Assembly (NCBI GenBank): GCA_033439265.1
Contig: JAVTVX010000010.1
Location: forward strand, 8,742,001-8,806,000
Direction: 5' to 3'
DNA: 64,000 nt
From: Dillenia suffruticosa
Lineage: Eukaryota > Streptophyta > Magnoliopsida > Dilleniales > Dilleniaceae
Under the pieces are notes generated by a model. The model did not search any database and was not told where the DNA came from. It saw only the letters and a program-made list of their open reading frames with translations. A program made the translations under genes and the position numbers. Below are positions 32,456 to 44,999 of this stretch, piece after piece (within the stretch, counting starts at the first letter, position 1; every line of letters starts with the position of its first letter).

Positions 32456-35400
32456 TCAGTCATTCTGGTCTTTGTTTGGGTCATCAGCAGGCAAAGAAGG
32501 GGGAACGTGACTCTGACTCTGTGACGGAAGAAATTGACTTGCATCCAAATTGAGGTGCTGTAAAATAAGTCTTTGTGTTACCTCAAGTGATTGTCTGATT
32601 TCTTTGATTTCTTCATCTTTTTTTGCAAGTTGCGCTTTGATTTCTTCGTCTTTCAATGCAAGTTGTGTTTTGAGGTCATGTACTTCTTTATCTAGTTGCA
32701 TTTCTTTTCTTGAAGCCATCGCTGTAGAAGATGGACATATAGAAGATGGACCTGGTGTGTACATTCTGCTCAATGATCCCATCCCAAGAATTCTTCCCCT
32801 TTTTATCCCACCAGATGCCTCTAACCACAAAGCCATACTATCGACAGATGGCTCAGATAAGGGATCAGATAAGGGATCATGATCAGCACTACTTGAATTC
32901 ATCAACAAAAGTTCATTATATTTTTTCTGTATTATTATGACAAAAAAAATTACAATAAAACTATAAGAAAAAACAAGTTATGAATAAGTAAATCACGTAT
33001 GATGATAGAATTGATAGAAAAAAAAGCTGTTGCATTGATGCCATCGCCTCTGAAGCAGAGCTACTATACTATACCAAGAAAGAGAAAGAGAACTTAACTC
33101 ATGCTATAATCATATATAATGATAGACATAACTATGGTGGAATTTTTTTTAGGAGTAAATTATATAAAAAATTCAAATTTATCAGTGTAACAAAATCTTA
33201 TTATACAAAAAAATATATTAATTAAAAGAATAATTTGCACCGGGTTGATGGGTTGGTAGCTATGCTAAGAAAAAAAATTATAGAAATTTAAGGTTCGATT
33301 GACTCATTCATAACACATTAGACATTATACTAACAATTTGACAATAACACTAACTTTTGCAACCATATTTTGCAACCATATTAAATGACCACTTGACAAT
33401 AACACTAACTTATACCGAAAAAATTATCTCAAATGGTTGTTTTGGTTCTGATGCAAATTTTGGTTTGATATGATTTTTTTAGTTTCATTGATTTTTACCC
33501 ATTTTTACTATTCTTTTCATAGTTTCATTTCAATAGTGGTGTTAAAATTAGAAAAAAATCAATTACATGTGGTTCGGTGCTCCTTATTTGAAAATTTGAG
33601 TTTGTCTAATTAAATAAATCCCATATATATACACGATGCTACCAGGTCATTTTCAAAGCAATAAATCAATAAAAAATAAATAAATTAAAAAGTCAAAAGA
33701 AAAAGTATAATATAAACAATGTTGCTAGAGAGGCTTATCCCCACTGCCAAAGAAGAAATATGAATTGGTGAATTGGATCTGAATTGGTGAATTGGTGTGT
33801 CCGGTATGAGTTTTTTCTCACAATAACTTACTGTTCTTACTGTAATATTTTTAACATAGACCCCACACCTATATATTATTGTCAATGCACCACTTTTTTA
33901 TCTTACAAAATTGGTAAAATAAACAGTCGAGAGAGAGACAGATTCCATTTTTTATATGTACAAGAAAATTAAACAATATCCAGGTCTTTGATATGTACAA
34001 GAAAATGAGACAAGATAAAGGATAATATAAAGGATAAAGTAAAAGAGAATATGTTCCAGTCTCAAATATAATTGATTTGGGAGTAATATAATTGATTTGG
34101 GAGTTTATAATGATTATTTTTCAAGTGAGCTAGGGATCGACAAAATTGTTCCAAACCGGGACTTGTGTAGCTAATTTTGAGTGTCAATTATATGAAAGAA
34201 AGGAATCAGTAATAAATTTTTATTAGGTTAGGAGGATCACAAGTTTTTATATAATTCATGCAATGATAACATGTTAATATTCTGGATTCAGCAAAGTTAA
34301 TGAATTGAACCAAACTTTGATGGGAAAAACCGCAACAAAATATGTCATTTTCTTTGGTCATTTTCACAAAGGGAAGAGCCAAAAATCAATCTATCCATCT
34401 ACACTTTCGATACATTAACCTATGGAAACAGAAAGATATTTGAGAGAGAAATGATGAGACCCAAACTTATAATTATCACTTCCTAGTTCCAAATCTGTAG
34501 GTTAGCCTATAAAATTTCTCATTACCATTAGCAATGGGAATCCATCAGCCAACACTAAAATACCAACACCAGCCAACACTAAAATACCAACACCAACATA
34601 CCGAAATGTCATTTCCTCCTTTTCTCTGATAAGATTCTATAGATGCAAAATCGAAAAGCAATTACTTTGATTAATAAAAATCAAAATTAAAATGTATGCT
34701 TGGGAGTGAAGACCATTTACATTATATCATATTGTATTAAAAAAGGAAGGAAAAAATAGATGCATGTATATTTATCGTGCAAGAGAAGGAGAAATCTAGG
34801 CCTATGGAATTGTAATTTTAATTGTCAAAGTTTCAATTACATACCGATATTACTTTTGCTCTCTCCCCGCTCCAAGTGTTGTCCTTCTTTTGAAATGTTC
34901 GCTCAAAAGTGTCGATATATGATGGCTCAAATCCCTTTTCCTTGGCCTAAAAAAAATTTAAAAAAGAATCATTAAAGTTAACAATAATAATGAAATAGTA
35001 AAAAAGAATTAAATGAATTAAATCAAAATATAAGTGTTTGAAATAGTTACCAATCTTTTTCTATGTTCATCCACATTGATTGATCCCCCTGCGTAAGTGG
35101 CAGACGCTTGCCCAGAGTTACAAGATCTATTCCTTTTATTCTGCTCACTTCTTTTTTTGCTATCGTCCGACTCCCAAATTGCCAACATTCTTTGCCAATT
35201 TTCCTCCATGATGCAATTTGGTTTCTTCCGATTTGTTTTGGCTTTATTGATCACATTTCGAATGTGATCACCAGCTTTTTTTTTGAAATTTCTTCTTATC
35301 TCAGTCTCTTCTGATTCAGCCCAACTAAACCTCCGCTGCAATAAACAAAGAAACAATTATCTTAATTAAGGTAAAAATTTTAATGAATGTATAAATTTTA

Positions 35401-35935
35401 AGATAAAATTTACCTTAAATTCTCTCCACCATAATTCCTTTGTTTCATTCTCCGTGCTTGTGTAATTCATTGATATCCCTCCCCAATGATTATTAACAAT
35501 TTTATTTATAATACGCACCACATATATTGGGTCTGAGAATCTATATGTAAACAATTTTTTTTATGAGCAATGATAAATAATTAAGTTAAATTAAAGAACC
35601 ATATATATAAATAAAATAAACAAATGAAGTAAAATTTTAAAATTAAATACTTACGAATCTCCACAAGCGGATATGAAGTTTCGCTCTATACTTGTATCCC
35701 CCACATCATTTGATTGTTGCACAGAAGGTGAAGGTGCAACTGATGGGACTGAAGCAGAAGGACATGGGGAAGGGGACGGCGAAGGGAAAGGATAAGGGGA
35801 AGTGCTTGATCTTCCTTGTGAAGTTCGAACATGTCCTCCACGTTTATACTAATAAGCATAAATATTAAACAAATGACAAAAATAACAATTGCATGTTTTA
35901 ACGATACATAAGAAAGGGCATGAAAAACTTACCAT
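32456..35935 (-). CDS. TNPA-like CACTA transposase (PF03004, Ptta/En/Spm family), intact
   Basis: Predicted CDS complement(join(32456..32926,34845..34946,35051..35335,35414..35540,35655..35848,35933..35935)), 393 aa. All introns are GT-AG, the frame is kept across every junction and no internal stop occurs. The first exon is only the ATG. Next come a Ser/Pro-rich segment, a conserved core (HWGGISMNYTS, ELWWREFK, IRRNFKKKAGDHIRN, EENWQRMLAIWES, GGSINVDEHRKRL, WSGERAK) and a C-terminal coiled coil (KEVHDLKTQLALKDEEIKAQ). In En/Spm the TNPA protein binds subterminal repeats and works with TNPD; here that role is inferred, with the GCGACGGA words as candidate targets. The last intron (32,927-34,844) is 1.9 kb. 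The decayed copy at 3,095-5,058 has the same exon plan. Confidence 0.85.
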
Positions 35936-36201
35936 ATTCAAACTTTTGTAACCAATAAAATGTTATCAAGAGTCCAACTACTAAATCGAAATAATCTACA
36001 AAAAAAAACAAAGTATTAGGTTTGGACGCGAACATCGTTTAAAATTAGAGAAATACAAAATTAGTGATTGATAAAAGCAAAAGCAAATGTGTGGATAAAT
36101 AAATAAATGATGTATAATAAAGATAATTATATCATAAGGAAGCAAATTGAAATGTATTACATTGAGCATATCTATGTGTACAAAACTAAACTTACCCGGT
36201 T

Positions 36202-39200
36202 TTAAAAATCAAAATTTTCATTGTCATCTCCACTTTCACATTCATCTCCATCACCGTCACTGTCCTCATCCTCATCTTCATCCTCATCGTCGTCCTCGTC
36301 CTCGTCCTCGTCCTCAGTATGAAAATCTGATTCTTCATCGTCATCTCCACAAATTTCATTTGGATCGACATCTATAATTGCTCCACATGGATCTCGTAAA
36401 GTTGAAATATCATATTCCTCCGTTTGAATCGTGGTAGTAACTTCTTCTTGTTGATATGCTATATCAACCCAATGCTCTTCAATTTTTTTCCGTGCTTTTG
36501 TTTTGCATACAGCCCACCAATCAGTTTTGTCACGTTTTAAACTAGGATATGATGCATAATATACTTGAATTCCTTGCTGTGCCAATATAAATGGTTCATA
36601 TTTGTTATACTTCTTCTTATGATTTATTTCAATCAAATTATACTTTGGATGCACCTTCATTCCTTTGATGGGGTCAAACCAAGTGCACTTAAATAATACC
36701 ACTCGCAAATCTGCTCCAGGATACTCTATCTCTATGATTTCATCCAATAAACCATAAAAATCATCTTTTATACTTCTATTATTGGATGACCGAACACATA
36801 CTCCACTATTCATTGTGACTTTTCCAATTCCATATTCTTGGGTGTGAAAATTAAACCCATTTATAAAATATGATGGCCACGTTCGTACATATGAATTTGG
36901 ACCCCATGATAGATGATATAACAATCTTTGTTCAACTTGATCAGCATTGGCATGAACATTGGCATGAACCTAAAGGAAAGTAACCAAACTATTATCGTTA
37001 AGTAATGATTAAAAAACAAAATATGATGGGAACTTGATAGATAAGTACTTACATATGTTTTGAACCATGTTGCAAATTTCTCATCGCACAGACGATCAAA
37101 TGCCTTGTTAGGTAGTTCCGAAAATGAATTTTGAAAAATCCTATCATAAAATATCACTTATATATTATATAAATTTTTTACCCAAATAAAATATGTAAAG
37201 GCTGCTTCATTTCTTGACCAGTTAAAACTATATACTTACTCAAAATATGGTCCCACTTCTGGACAGTTCAATAAAATATATGTATGGGCTGCTCGCAATT
37301 CTTGACCAGTTAAATATCTTCTCTTCCATGCTCCATTAGTTCGACCAAGATAATTGAAAATAGAAAATGATGAAAAATTGGGATCGATAGGGCCCTCGTC
37401 ATTTCTTCCTGCTCTTCGCCTCTTGCACTGTACGTGAGGCTCAAAATAATACGATGCAAATGTTGTCACTTCCTCCACAATATATGCATTAACAATAGAG
37501 GCTTCGACCCATGCCTTATTCTTCACTTTTTTCTTTAAATGATATAAAAATCTAATAAGAAAAAACATTAAAAGATTTTAAAAATAAATCTATAATGAAG
37601 TATTATTTTGAAAAAAATAATATAAATATTTCACCTCTCAAACGGATACATCCATCGAAATTGTAAAGGTCCTGCAACTTTTGCCTCATAAGGCAAGTGA
37701 ACTAAGAGATGTTCCATAGAATCAAAAAACGACGGAGGAAATATCCTTTCTAAGTTGCATAGAATAATTGGAATATCTCTCTCTAGTTTCTCCATGTTTG
37801 ATAAGTTTAACACCGTTGAGCAAATGTCATGAAAAAAAATACTTAACTCCGTAATGGCACCCCAGACAAAATTTGGTAAAAGTTCTTTAAACGCAATTGG
37901 AATTAGTCTTTCCATAAATATGTGACAATCATGACTCTTCAAACCTGTCAACTTGCACTCATTCAAATCAACACATCTCCCAAGGTTTGAAGCATATCCA
38001 TTAGGAAACCGCACCATTTTCAACCACTCACAAACAATCCGTCTCTGATCCTTGTTCAATGTATAAACTGCCTTTGGCTTTGGTCCCTTACTACTTGCAT
38101 CGACATCTAATGTAGATCGATTACAAACAACTCTCATATCTTTTCTTGCACTCAAGTTATCTTTTGTTTTTCCAGGAATATCCATAACTGTATTTATAAC
38201 ATTATCAAAAACATTCTTTTCAACATGCATGACATCGAGATTATGACGCAGAAGATGGAATTTCCAATATGGTAAATCCCAAAATATACTCTGTTTTGTC
38301 AATTTATGCGTACTTCCATAACCAACAGTGGTACCATGAGGGTCTTCAATAGCAGATGGAAAGTTATGCACTTGTTCCCAAATTTGATCACCAGTCAATC
38401 TCAAGGGTGGAGGTGTTTTTTCAACCCTATTTTTAATGAACTCAACTTTATTTCTTCTGAATGAATGATTTAGTGGCAAAAATTGTCTATGACAATCAAA
38501 ATAGCTCGCCTTCTTACCATATTTTAATCTGAAAGACTTTGATTTCTGCATACATATCGGACATCCTAAGAGACCAGCTCTACTCCACCCAGATAACATA
38601 CCATAAGCTGGAAAATCATTTATCGTCCAAAAAAGAGCAGCCTTCAAGAGGAAATTCTGATCAGAATGGACATCATATGTATAAATACCTTCATCCCATA
38701 GTTGTTTTAACTCTGCAATCAGTGGCTGCATATAAATATCTATTAATTTTTTTGGATTTTGTGGGCCAGGTACGAGCAATGTCAGAAACATATATGGCGT
38801 TTTCATACACATACCAGGCGGTAGATTGTATGGAGTTAAGATTATTGGCCAACATGAATAAGTTTTTCCCGATTTGCCAAATGGAGCAAAACCATCCGCA
38901 CAAAGACCCAATCTAATGTTTCGAGGCTCTTTTGCAAAGTCAGGATATATTCTATCAAAATGTTTCCAAGCCTCTGCATCTGAAGGATGACACATGAGAC
39001 CCTCTTCTGTTTGATGGTTTGCATGCCACATCATGTGTTCAGCAGTGGCCTTAGATGCATAAAGCCTTTGCAATCGGGGGATTAAGGGCAAATAAAACAT
39101 TTGCTTATATGGTTTCCGCTTGCGACCCGACCTCCTACTACTCTTGTACCTAGAATGGTTACAAAATTTACAAAATTCTGCATTGTCATCATCCCTCCAA

Positions 39201-39985
39201 TATAACATACAACCCTGATTACATACATCAATCCTTACCACAGGAAGACCCAAGTCTTTCACTAAATTTTTCATATCGTAAAGATCAGTTGGGATGATGT
39301 GATCACGAGGCAGTACTTCTCGAATTACTTGAACAAATTCATTGAAGCATTCCTCAGAGACATTATATTCTGCCTTGATATTTAACAGTCTTGATGTCAC
39401 TGATAACTTAGTATGAGTGTCACAGCCTCCCCACAAAGGTTGATCTGCAGCTTTCAATACTTCCCCAAACTGATCAGACAAAAAACGTTTATTACTTGCA
39501 TTCTCATCGACACCTGTTACTTCTACCTCCTGCGATGGTTCTGCATCACTAATATATACTTGTTCAAATATTGGAGCACAACTGGTACTTGCATGGTTCG
39601 ATTGTAAGACAACATTATCAGCTGCATCAATTATCATTCTCTGATATGGGTTTAAATGGTTGTAATCATATTCTCCTCTATTGGAAAATTGTCTACTTCT
39701 TCCATATTCTTCCTCAGATATAAACGGTTCACCATGACAAGTCCAATTATAATAATTCGAAGTAAAACCAAATCTACAAAGATATTCCCTAACTTTATCA
39801 CACTTATAAAATTTACCATTACTGCACTTTCTACAAGGACACCTTAACTTATTTCCATCCATAAACTCAACTTTACTATTAGCAAATTCCAAAAATTGTT
39901 CCAATCCAATACGAAACTCATCGGTCAATCCTCGACGGTCAGGTAAATTCTTATTATACATCCACGCTCTATTATTTTGCATCAT
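36202..39985 (-). CDS. TNPD-like CACTA transposase (PF13963-PF02992-DUF4218-DUF4216), intact
   Basis: Predicted CDS complement(join(36202..36969,37053..37140,37240..37551,37635..39985)), 1,172 aa. Junctions are GT-AG, phases fit and there is no internal stop. The domain order is an N-terminal transposon-associated region with CPCRKC (residues 49-54), then Transposase_21 from about residue 290 (LPLIPRLQRLYAS, LCADGFAPFG, NDFPAYGMLSGW), DUF4218 (VWGAITELSIFFHDIC, continuing in exon 2), DUF4216 in exon 4 (EYGIGKVTMNSG, DWWAVCKTKARKK) and a long Asp/Glu-rich tail. The aspartates in DGFAPFG and NDFPAYG are candidate catalytic residues of the DDE-type CACTA transposase; that assignment is inference. 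The reaction is cut-and-paste transposition in the nucleus. It lies 266 bp upstream of the TNPA-like ATG on the same strand, so the two may share a transcript by alternative splicing, as in En/Spm. Confidence 0.88.
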
Positions 39986-40300
39986 CTCTCTACAAATTCA
40001 AATTAAAAAGAACAAAAGCTTTGATAAGAGGAAACGGACTTATATACATGAGATTTATTTGAATAAATAGGCAACCTCTGATTTTATCCTTTAATTTTTT
40101 CAAGAGAGAACTTTTGAAAGGAAAAAGATATTTATGAACACAAAGGTTTTATTTTTAAATCCTAACGAACCATAGGTACTCCCAAAACATATAAAACATA
40201 AAACATATGTGGTACAATTCTATAAAATATGTGCTAATAATTTAAAATAATCATTTAAAATAATCATTCAAGACAAACAAATACAAATAGTTAACCTACT
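39986..40300. other. 5' leader or upstream region of the TNPD-like gene
   Basis: AT-rich with no open frame of note. A candidate leader; I could not fix a TATA box. Confidence 0.4.
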
Positions 40301-40308
40301 TCTTCAAC

Positions 40309-40435
40309 AAGATAGAAATCAACCTACTTCTTCAACAACAAATAGAAATCAACAGACAAAGTAACATAGAGATAGAAATCAACCTACTTCTTCAACAACA
40401 AATAGAAATCAACACACAAAGTAACATAGAGATTA
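40309..40435. repeat. Tandem repeat, about 60-bp unit
   Basis: GATAGAAATCAACCTACTTC, TTCAACAACAAATAGAAATC and ACAAAGTAACATAGAGA words recur in about two full copies plus a partial one, upstream of the TNPD-like gene. Confidence 0.8.
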
Positions 40436-40684
40436 TTTGATTAAAAATCAAGACCCACACAGTTAATCTATTCAAAATTAAACAGTTAAATTAAACATGG
40501 ATAAAGTGGTAGAAAGGAGGATTAGTGTAAACTTAAGATTTCCAAGAAATAAAGGTTCAAATGTATTTGGGGTTAAATTGCTATATTTATGGGTTAAATT
40601 AGTTAAGAATGTTTAAAAATATACGGAGAACAAGAGGCATATTGTACAACATAATATGAATATTTGGAATGATTTATATTTCCA

Positions 40685-41100
40685 TCCAGATGAGGAGGTG
40701 GAGAAGAGGAGAGAGGGATAGAAGACGAACCTGATAGATGAACCTGATAGATGAGCGCGGAAGAGAGAATAGCCTTCGATGAAGCTGACAGAGAGAGGAT
40801 AAGATGAAGAGACAGAGAGAGGATATGTCGAACCTATATCGAGGAAGAAAACATCAGACAAGATAAAAAAAAAAGATAAAGCAGGTGGAGAAGAGAAGAG
40901 AGAGGGAGAGCAAACGAACCTGATAGATGAGCGCGGAAGAGAGAATAGGCTTCGATGAAGCTGACAGAGAGGATAAGATGAAGAGAGAGAGCCGAACCTA
41001 TATCGCGGAAGAAAACATCAGACAAGAAAAAAAAAAGAGAAAGAAGATGAGGTGGATAAGAGAAGAGAGAGGGAGAGCAAACGAACCGAGAGGAGAGATG
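40685..41100. repeat. Tandem repeat, about 190-bp unit, two copies and a partial third
   Basis: The unit runs from GAGGTGGAGAAGAG through GCGCGGAAGAGAGAATAG, CTTCGATGAAGCTGACAGAG and AACCTATATCGCGGAAG to GAAAACATCAGACAAGA. It starts near 40,690, 40,884 and 41,046. Its place upstream of the transposase genes fits a promoter or enhancer repeat, which is inference. Frames through it on both strands are repeat artefacts. Confidence 0.8.
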
Positions 41101-41289
41101 ATCCGAGAAAACCTTCGCCGCTAAGTTAAAATGAGATGAGGTGGGAGCTAGTTGCTGGGTTGAGCATAATGAGATGATCAGGGATGAGGATGGTCTGGAA
41201 TGAATGAAGTATGCGAGGCCACGGAGAGAAGATGCAAGGAGGCTACGGGAGTTGCGGCAACTATGGTAATTAGGGTTCTCGGGCACGAA

Positions 41290-42125
41290 TCCAAGAACAA
41301 TTTAGTAAAGTTCACAATAAGAACAATTTAGTAAATTTAGTAAAGTTCACAATAGGGACGGAAGAATGAATCCGTCGCTAAGTCCGATTATAATTAGGAT
41401 TATAATTTGGTCCAATTATTTCGTCCTACTACTCAGACACTCTTAATCTTCTTATTATTATCATCAATTATATTCAAAATTTCATTTTACTAATTTTTTA
41501 ATTATTTTTAAAACTCTTCCAATTATTTTTAAAACTCTTCCGTTGCTTACACAATTTTTCACACACAATTTCTCATTAACCGTTCATATCAATTAAAAAT
41601 TTTGAATTGAAATCTTGCAATTTAATTCACAATTTAATTCAAATTTTTTAATTTAATCTTACATTTCAATAATAAAAGAAACAAATTTAATTGCATAAAA
41701 GAAGATAAGTTTGGTTATTTAATTTTGATAGATAATTTCTTTTTTTAAATCAATTAAACCAAAGCATTTTTTAATGGAAGAAGAAATTTTTGGAGCCAAT
41801 TTTTTTCATTTTCCGCGCCAAAATGAATTTAAACCTTTCCTTTCCGGTAGCAAAAATTAAAAATAACATTCACATCTCTTTAGAGATCATAAAATAATAT
41901 AAAAACTAAGGATAAAATAATATAAAAACTAAGGATTTGTTTGGGTTAAGTAAGAGGGTTATAAGATGGTTTGTAAGAGATTAATGATAGTCATAGTAAT
42001 TTATTTTTGATTTTTGAGTAAATGTTAAACAAAAAAAAAAAGTTTTTGAAAAAATAAAAATTTTGGCGGTTTTAAAATAACATATTTAAAACCTTTTAAA
42101 GGTTTAAAAAATTTTTGAGTAATTG
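41290..42125. other. AT-rich filler inside the giant CACTA element
   Basis: Contains a short direct repeat (ACAATTTAGTAAAGTTCACA at 41,300-41,355) and one isolated GGGACGGAAGAATGAATCCG / GTCGCTAA pair at about 41,355-41,382 like the subterminal words. No CACTA terminus was found here and no gene is supported. Confidence 0.5.
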
Positions 42126-42149
42126 TAAAACCTCAAGCATCCATCGGGC

Positions 42150-42825
42150 GCCATGCCACAGGACCGCGCTCCCCTTGCATGTGCGGGACGCGCTGCCCTT
42201 GCATGCGTGCCCTGCGCGAGCATGAGTGGGAGCCCGGGCGCCCGGGCTAGCTTGGCCGGGAGCCCGCGCTGCCCTTGCATGCGTGCCCTGCGCGGGCATG
42301 AGCGGGCGCACGGGCGCCCGGGCTGGCTTGGCCGGGAGCCCGCACTGCCCTTGCATGCATGCCCTGCGCGGGCATAAGCGGGCGCCAGGGCACGAGCGGG
42401 CGCACGGGCGCCCGGGCTGGCTTGGCCGGGACCCGTGCTGCCCTTGCATGCGTGCCCCGCGCTGCCCTGCATGCATGCCCTGCGCGGGCATGAGCGGGCG
42501 CACGGGCGCCCGGGCTGGCTTGGTCGGGAGCCCGCGCTGCCCTTGCATGCGTGCCCCGCGCTGCCCTACATGCGTGCCCTGCGCGGGCATGAGCGGGCGC
42601 ACGGGCGCCCGGGCTGGCTTGGCCGGGAGCCCGCGCTGCCCTTGCATGCGTGCCCCGCGCTGCCCTGCATGCGTGCCCTGTGCGGGCATGAGCAGGCGCA
42701 TGGGCGCCCGGGCTGGCTTGGCCGGGAGCCCGCGCTGCCTTTCCCGGGTGCTGTGTGCGATGCTGTGCGCTGCATGCGCATGCCACGCTGTGGCGCGCGG
42801 GTGCCAGGCGGCCCATTGCATAGGA
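42150..42825. repeat. GC-rich minisatellite, units of about 75-105 bp, about six copies
   Basis: The unit contains CTTGCATGCGTGCCCTGCGC, GGGCATGAGCGGGCGCACG, GGCGCCCGGGCTGGCTTGG and CCGGGAGCCCGCGCTGCC. All six frames stay open over parts of it, giving long but repetitive translations (up to 270 aa), which I reject as genes. It lies just 3' of the 563-aa ORF. Confidence 0.9.
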
Positions 42826-42983
42826 ACCAAAAAAATTAAAAATGAAATAAATAAGAAAAATAAGATAAATAATTTACATTCAATATTTACGTTTTTGATT
42901 CGGTACATGAAAAAAAAAATTGATACACGAAACTTCTTAAAAAAAAAAGTAAAACTACTTGAAAAAAAGGGAAAAATATGGAA

Positions 42984-44675
42984 TTATGGAAATTGAACTT
43001 TTGGTCGAAATTTTTTTGGTCTCGGTTCAGTGGTTGGTTGTGAAGAGGATGCAGATCCTTGACTCGGAGAAGTCCCAGCAGTCCCAGCAGCAGCAGAGGA
43101 TGATGGTATTCCTCTTATCACTTCATCGATACGAAAAGGGTTTGGATCATGTGTCGGATGTGTCGGTCTGGGAGGAGAAGCAAATGACGATCTTGGAGGA
43201 CGAGGACGAATGACGAATGGGTAGGCCGGGTAGGCAGCGCTCCCTGGTCGCGCTGTTGCGGAGGAAGATGGTCCTGATTGCATGGTTGCTGAGGAAGATG
43301 GTCCTGATTCCGTGGTTCCGAGCCGCAAATGATCTCGTATAACCTTAATAAAATTACTATTCACCCCTAAATCCGCCTCCATGTTCATCATGCGACCTAC
43401 CATTTTCATATGATCTTGTTGGTTCTGGTCCTTAAAACGATGATCATGTACCCTAAATTCATCAAAATTATGTCTTAATTCAGTCAATTGTGTATGCATT
43501 TGTCCGATTTGTTTTCTTGATTCTCCCACTTCACTCCTAACCTCACCAACTTCACTACACACCTGTCCTACTTCGTTTCGAACACTATCTAATTGCAATT
43601 TCATATTATTCATATAATCAAACAATTCTTCCCACCTTTTTTTTTCAATTTCAATTTCATTTACATTATCACGAGAATTATCAAAATGAAAATCATGATC
43701 TTCAACTCCTTCCTCCCTTTCATGAAAATGAAAATCATGATCATCCGCTCCTTCCGCATGTTCCGCCCTTTCATGATCTTCTTCAGCTCCTTCCGGCACT
43801 GGGTTTGGCTCTGGAATACTTCTTTTTTTAATATATATCCAAATACCATCTTCACATACCCAATACGCCCTCCTTAAAGTTCTATAATTTATACTATTTT
43901 TATTTATATTTAATTGTAAATGATTTTCTTTCCCTAGATTTATTCCATGACTTTTTAAAATACCACTCACCATACTACAATAGGATAAATTATTATTAGA
44001 ATCTTTTGAAGATATCATAAAATAAGGAAGTAAAAAATGTAAATCTGGATTTTTTCTTTCAATTATACGTGCCATTAACCAAAAATCATCTCTAGTAATA
44101 GATGTATAATTTCCGGCCCGTGGTTTAATAACATGAATAATGAGAAAATGAAGAACTCTTTCTTGAAAATTTAAATCAGTAGCATTTGTACTAAAAAATT
44201 CTAAATTATCATTATTAAAAACTATTTTAGCATCCATTAATATTTCCGTATTTAAATACACTGCACAGTCTTCATATTCTGTCCAACAAAGATCGGCCTC
44301 TCTACATATCATTTTAGGACTCACTTTAATTATTTGACCATCAAAATAACTTTTAAAACTACAGGAAGTTATATTCCCATCGATAACTACACAATCATTA
44401 TCCATTCTTTTTATGTTATTAAAAAAAATTCTAACAACGTTTTCATAAATATTTGTATCTGGATTAAGAATCCAAGACGGACAAATCTCTTTTAAATAAC
44501 TTCCATATTCAAAATTTATACTATCCAAAAAATTCCAATCAATTAATCTACCCAAAGTAATATTTCTATGAGAAAATACCTTATCAAAGAGATTTTTTTT
44601 TTGCATAGATGGAAAGTGTTTGTTTTCTTCCGAAACCATGGTAATTCGTTTTGCTTTTCTGGACGAGGAGGCCAT
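42984..44675 (-). CDS. Putative plant transposon protein (PF20167/Transposase_32-like) with coiled coil
   Basis: Intronless, 563 aa from the ATG at 44,675, which has the favourable context AACATGGCC; the frame is also open 33 bp upstream but without ATG. The N-terminal part (about 1-290) reads like the putative plant transposon protein family: RLIDWNFLDS near residue 43, then HFLIIHVIKPRAGNYTSITR, KNPDLHFLLPYFM and VSGILKSHGINLGKE. Residues about 300-350 are acidic and His-rich with a repeated DHDFHF motif. About 355-440 form a coiled coil with a VRSEVGE-type heptad repeat, and the tail is Ser/Pro-rich, ending in basic PRPKKFRPK. The function of this family is unknown. It lies between the TIRs of the CACTA element and on the same strand as its transposases. 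It could be an accessory element protein or an acquired sequence. Confidence 0.7.
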   Translation of the reverse strand: MASSSRKAKRITMVSEENKHFPSMQKKNLFDKVFSHRNITLGRLIDWNFLDSINFEYGSYLKEICPSWILNPDTNIYENVVRIFFNNIKRMDNDCVVIDGNITSCSFKSYFDGQIIKVSPKMICREADLCWTEYEDCAVYLNTEILMDAKIVFNNDNLEFFSTNATDLNFQERVLHFLIIHVIKPRAGNYTSITRDDFWLMARIIERKNPDLHFLLPYFMISSKDSNNNLSYCSMVSGILKSHGINLGKENHLQLNINKNSINYRTLRRAYWVCEDGIWIYIKKRSIPEPNPVPEGAEEDHERAEHAEGADDHDFHFHEREEGVEDHDFHFDNSRDNVNEIEIEKKRWEELFDYMNNMKLQLDSVRNEVGQVCSEVGEVRSEVGESRKQIGQMHTQLTELRHNFDEFRVHDHRFKDQNQQDHMKMVGRMMNMEADLGVNSNFIKVIRDHLRLGTTESGPSSSATMQSGPSSSATARPGSAAYPAYPFVIRPRPPRSSFASPPRPTHPTHDPNPFRIDEVIRGIPSSSAAAGTAGTSPSQGSASSSQPTTEPRPKKFRPKVQFP

Positions 44676-44699
44676 GTTGATGAGTTTGGAGGTGAGTTT

Positions 44700-44999
44700 G
44701 GAGAGCACTAGAGAGGGGTTTGAAGAAGAGGGTAGGAAAGAGCCGTGAGTGAGTGATTTGGTGAGCGAGGACTGAAGTTTGAAGTTTGTTTGTTGGTGAC
44801 TGAGTGTGTGCCTGGATGAGTAAGGGAGTTAAGTAAATAGCACCAGCCGTGTAGTGTGTTAGTTCGTTATCTAGAGTGCAGATAGATAGCTGGATAGTAG
44901 AGTAGAGTGTTGGGTGGTGTTGTCAAATATCGGTAGATAGAGTCCAGAGCATAGCTATGCAGAAATAGAAATAGAAATAGGATGCAGAAATAGAAATAT
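44700..44999. other. Upstream region of the 563-aa ORF
   Basis: Purine-rich plus strand (GAGTTTGGAG, AAGTTTGAAGTTTG repeats), that is, a CT-rich leader on the minus strand as is common in plant 5' untranslated regions. No TATA box is assigned with certainty. Confidence 0.4.

Noticed and set aside
38539-38916. 125-aa plus-strand frame
   Set aside because: Antisense shadow of the TNPD-like transposase exon.
41340-41460. An internal CACTA terminus that would split the giant element
   Set aside because: Only one GGGACGGA..CCGTCGCTAA pair; no CACTA..TTTTTTTGTAGTG end or 3-bp duplication was found.
42096-42996. Frames of 74-270 aa on both strands
   Set aside because: All are translations of the GC-rich minisatellite, with periodic GARAP/HARAG-like repeats and no consistent start or domain.
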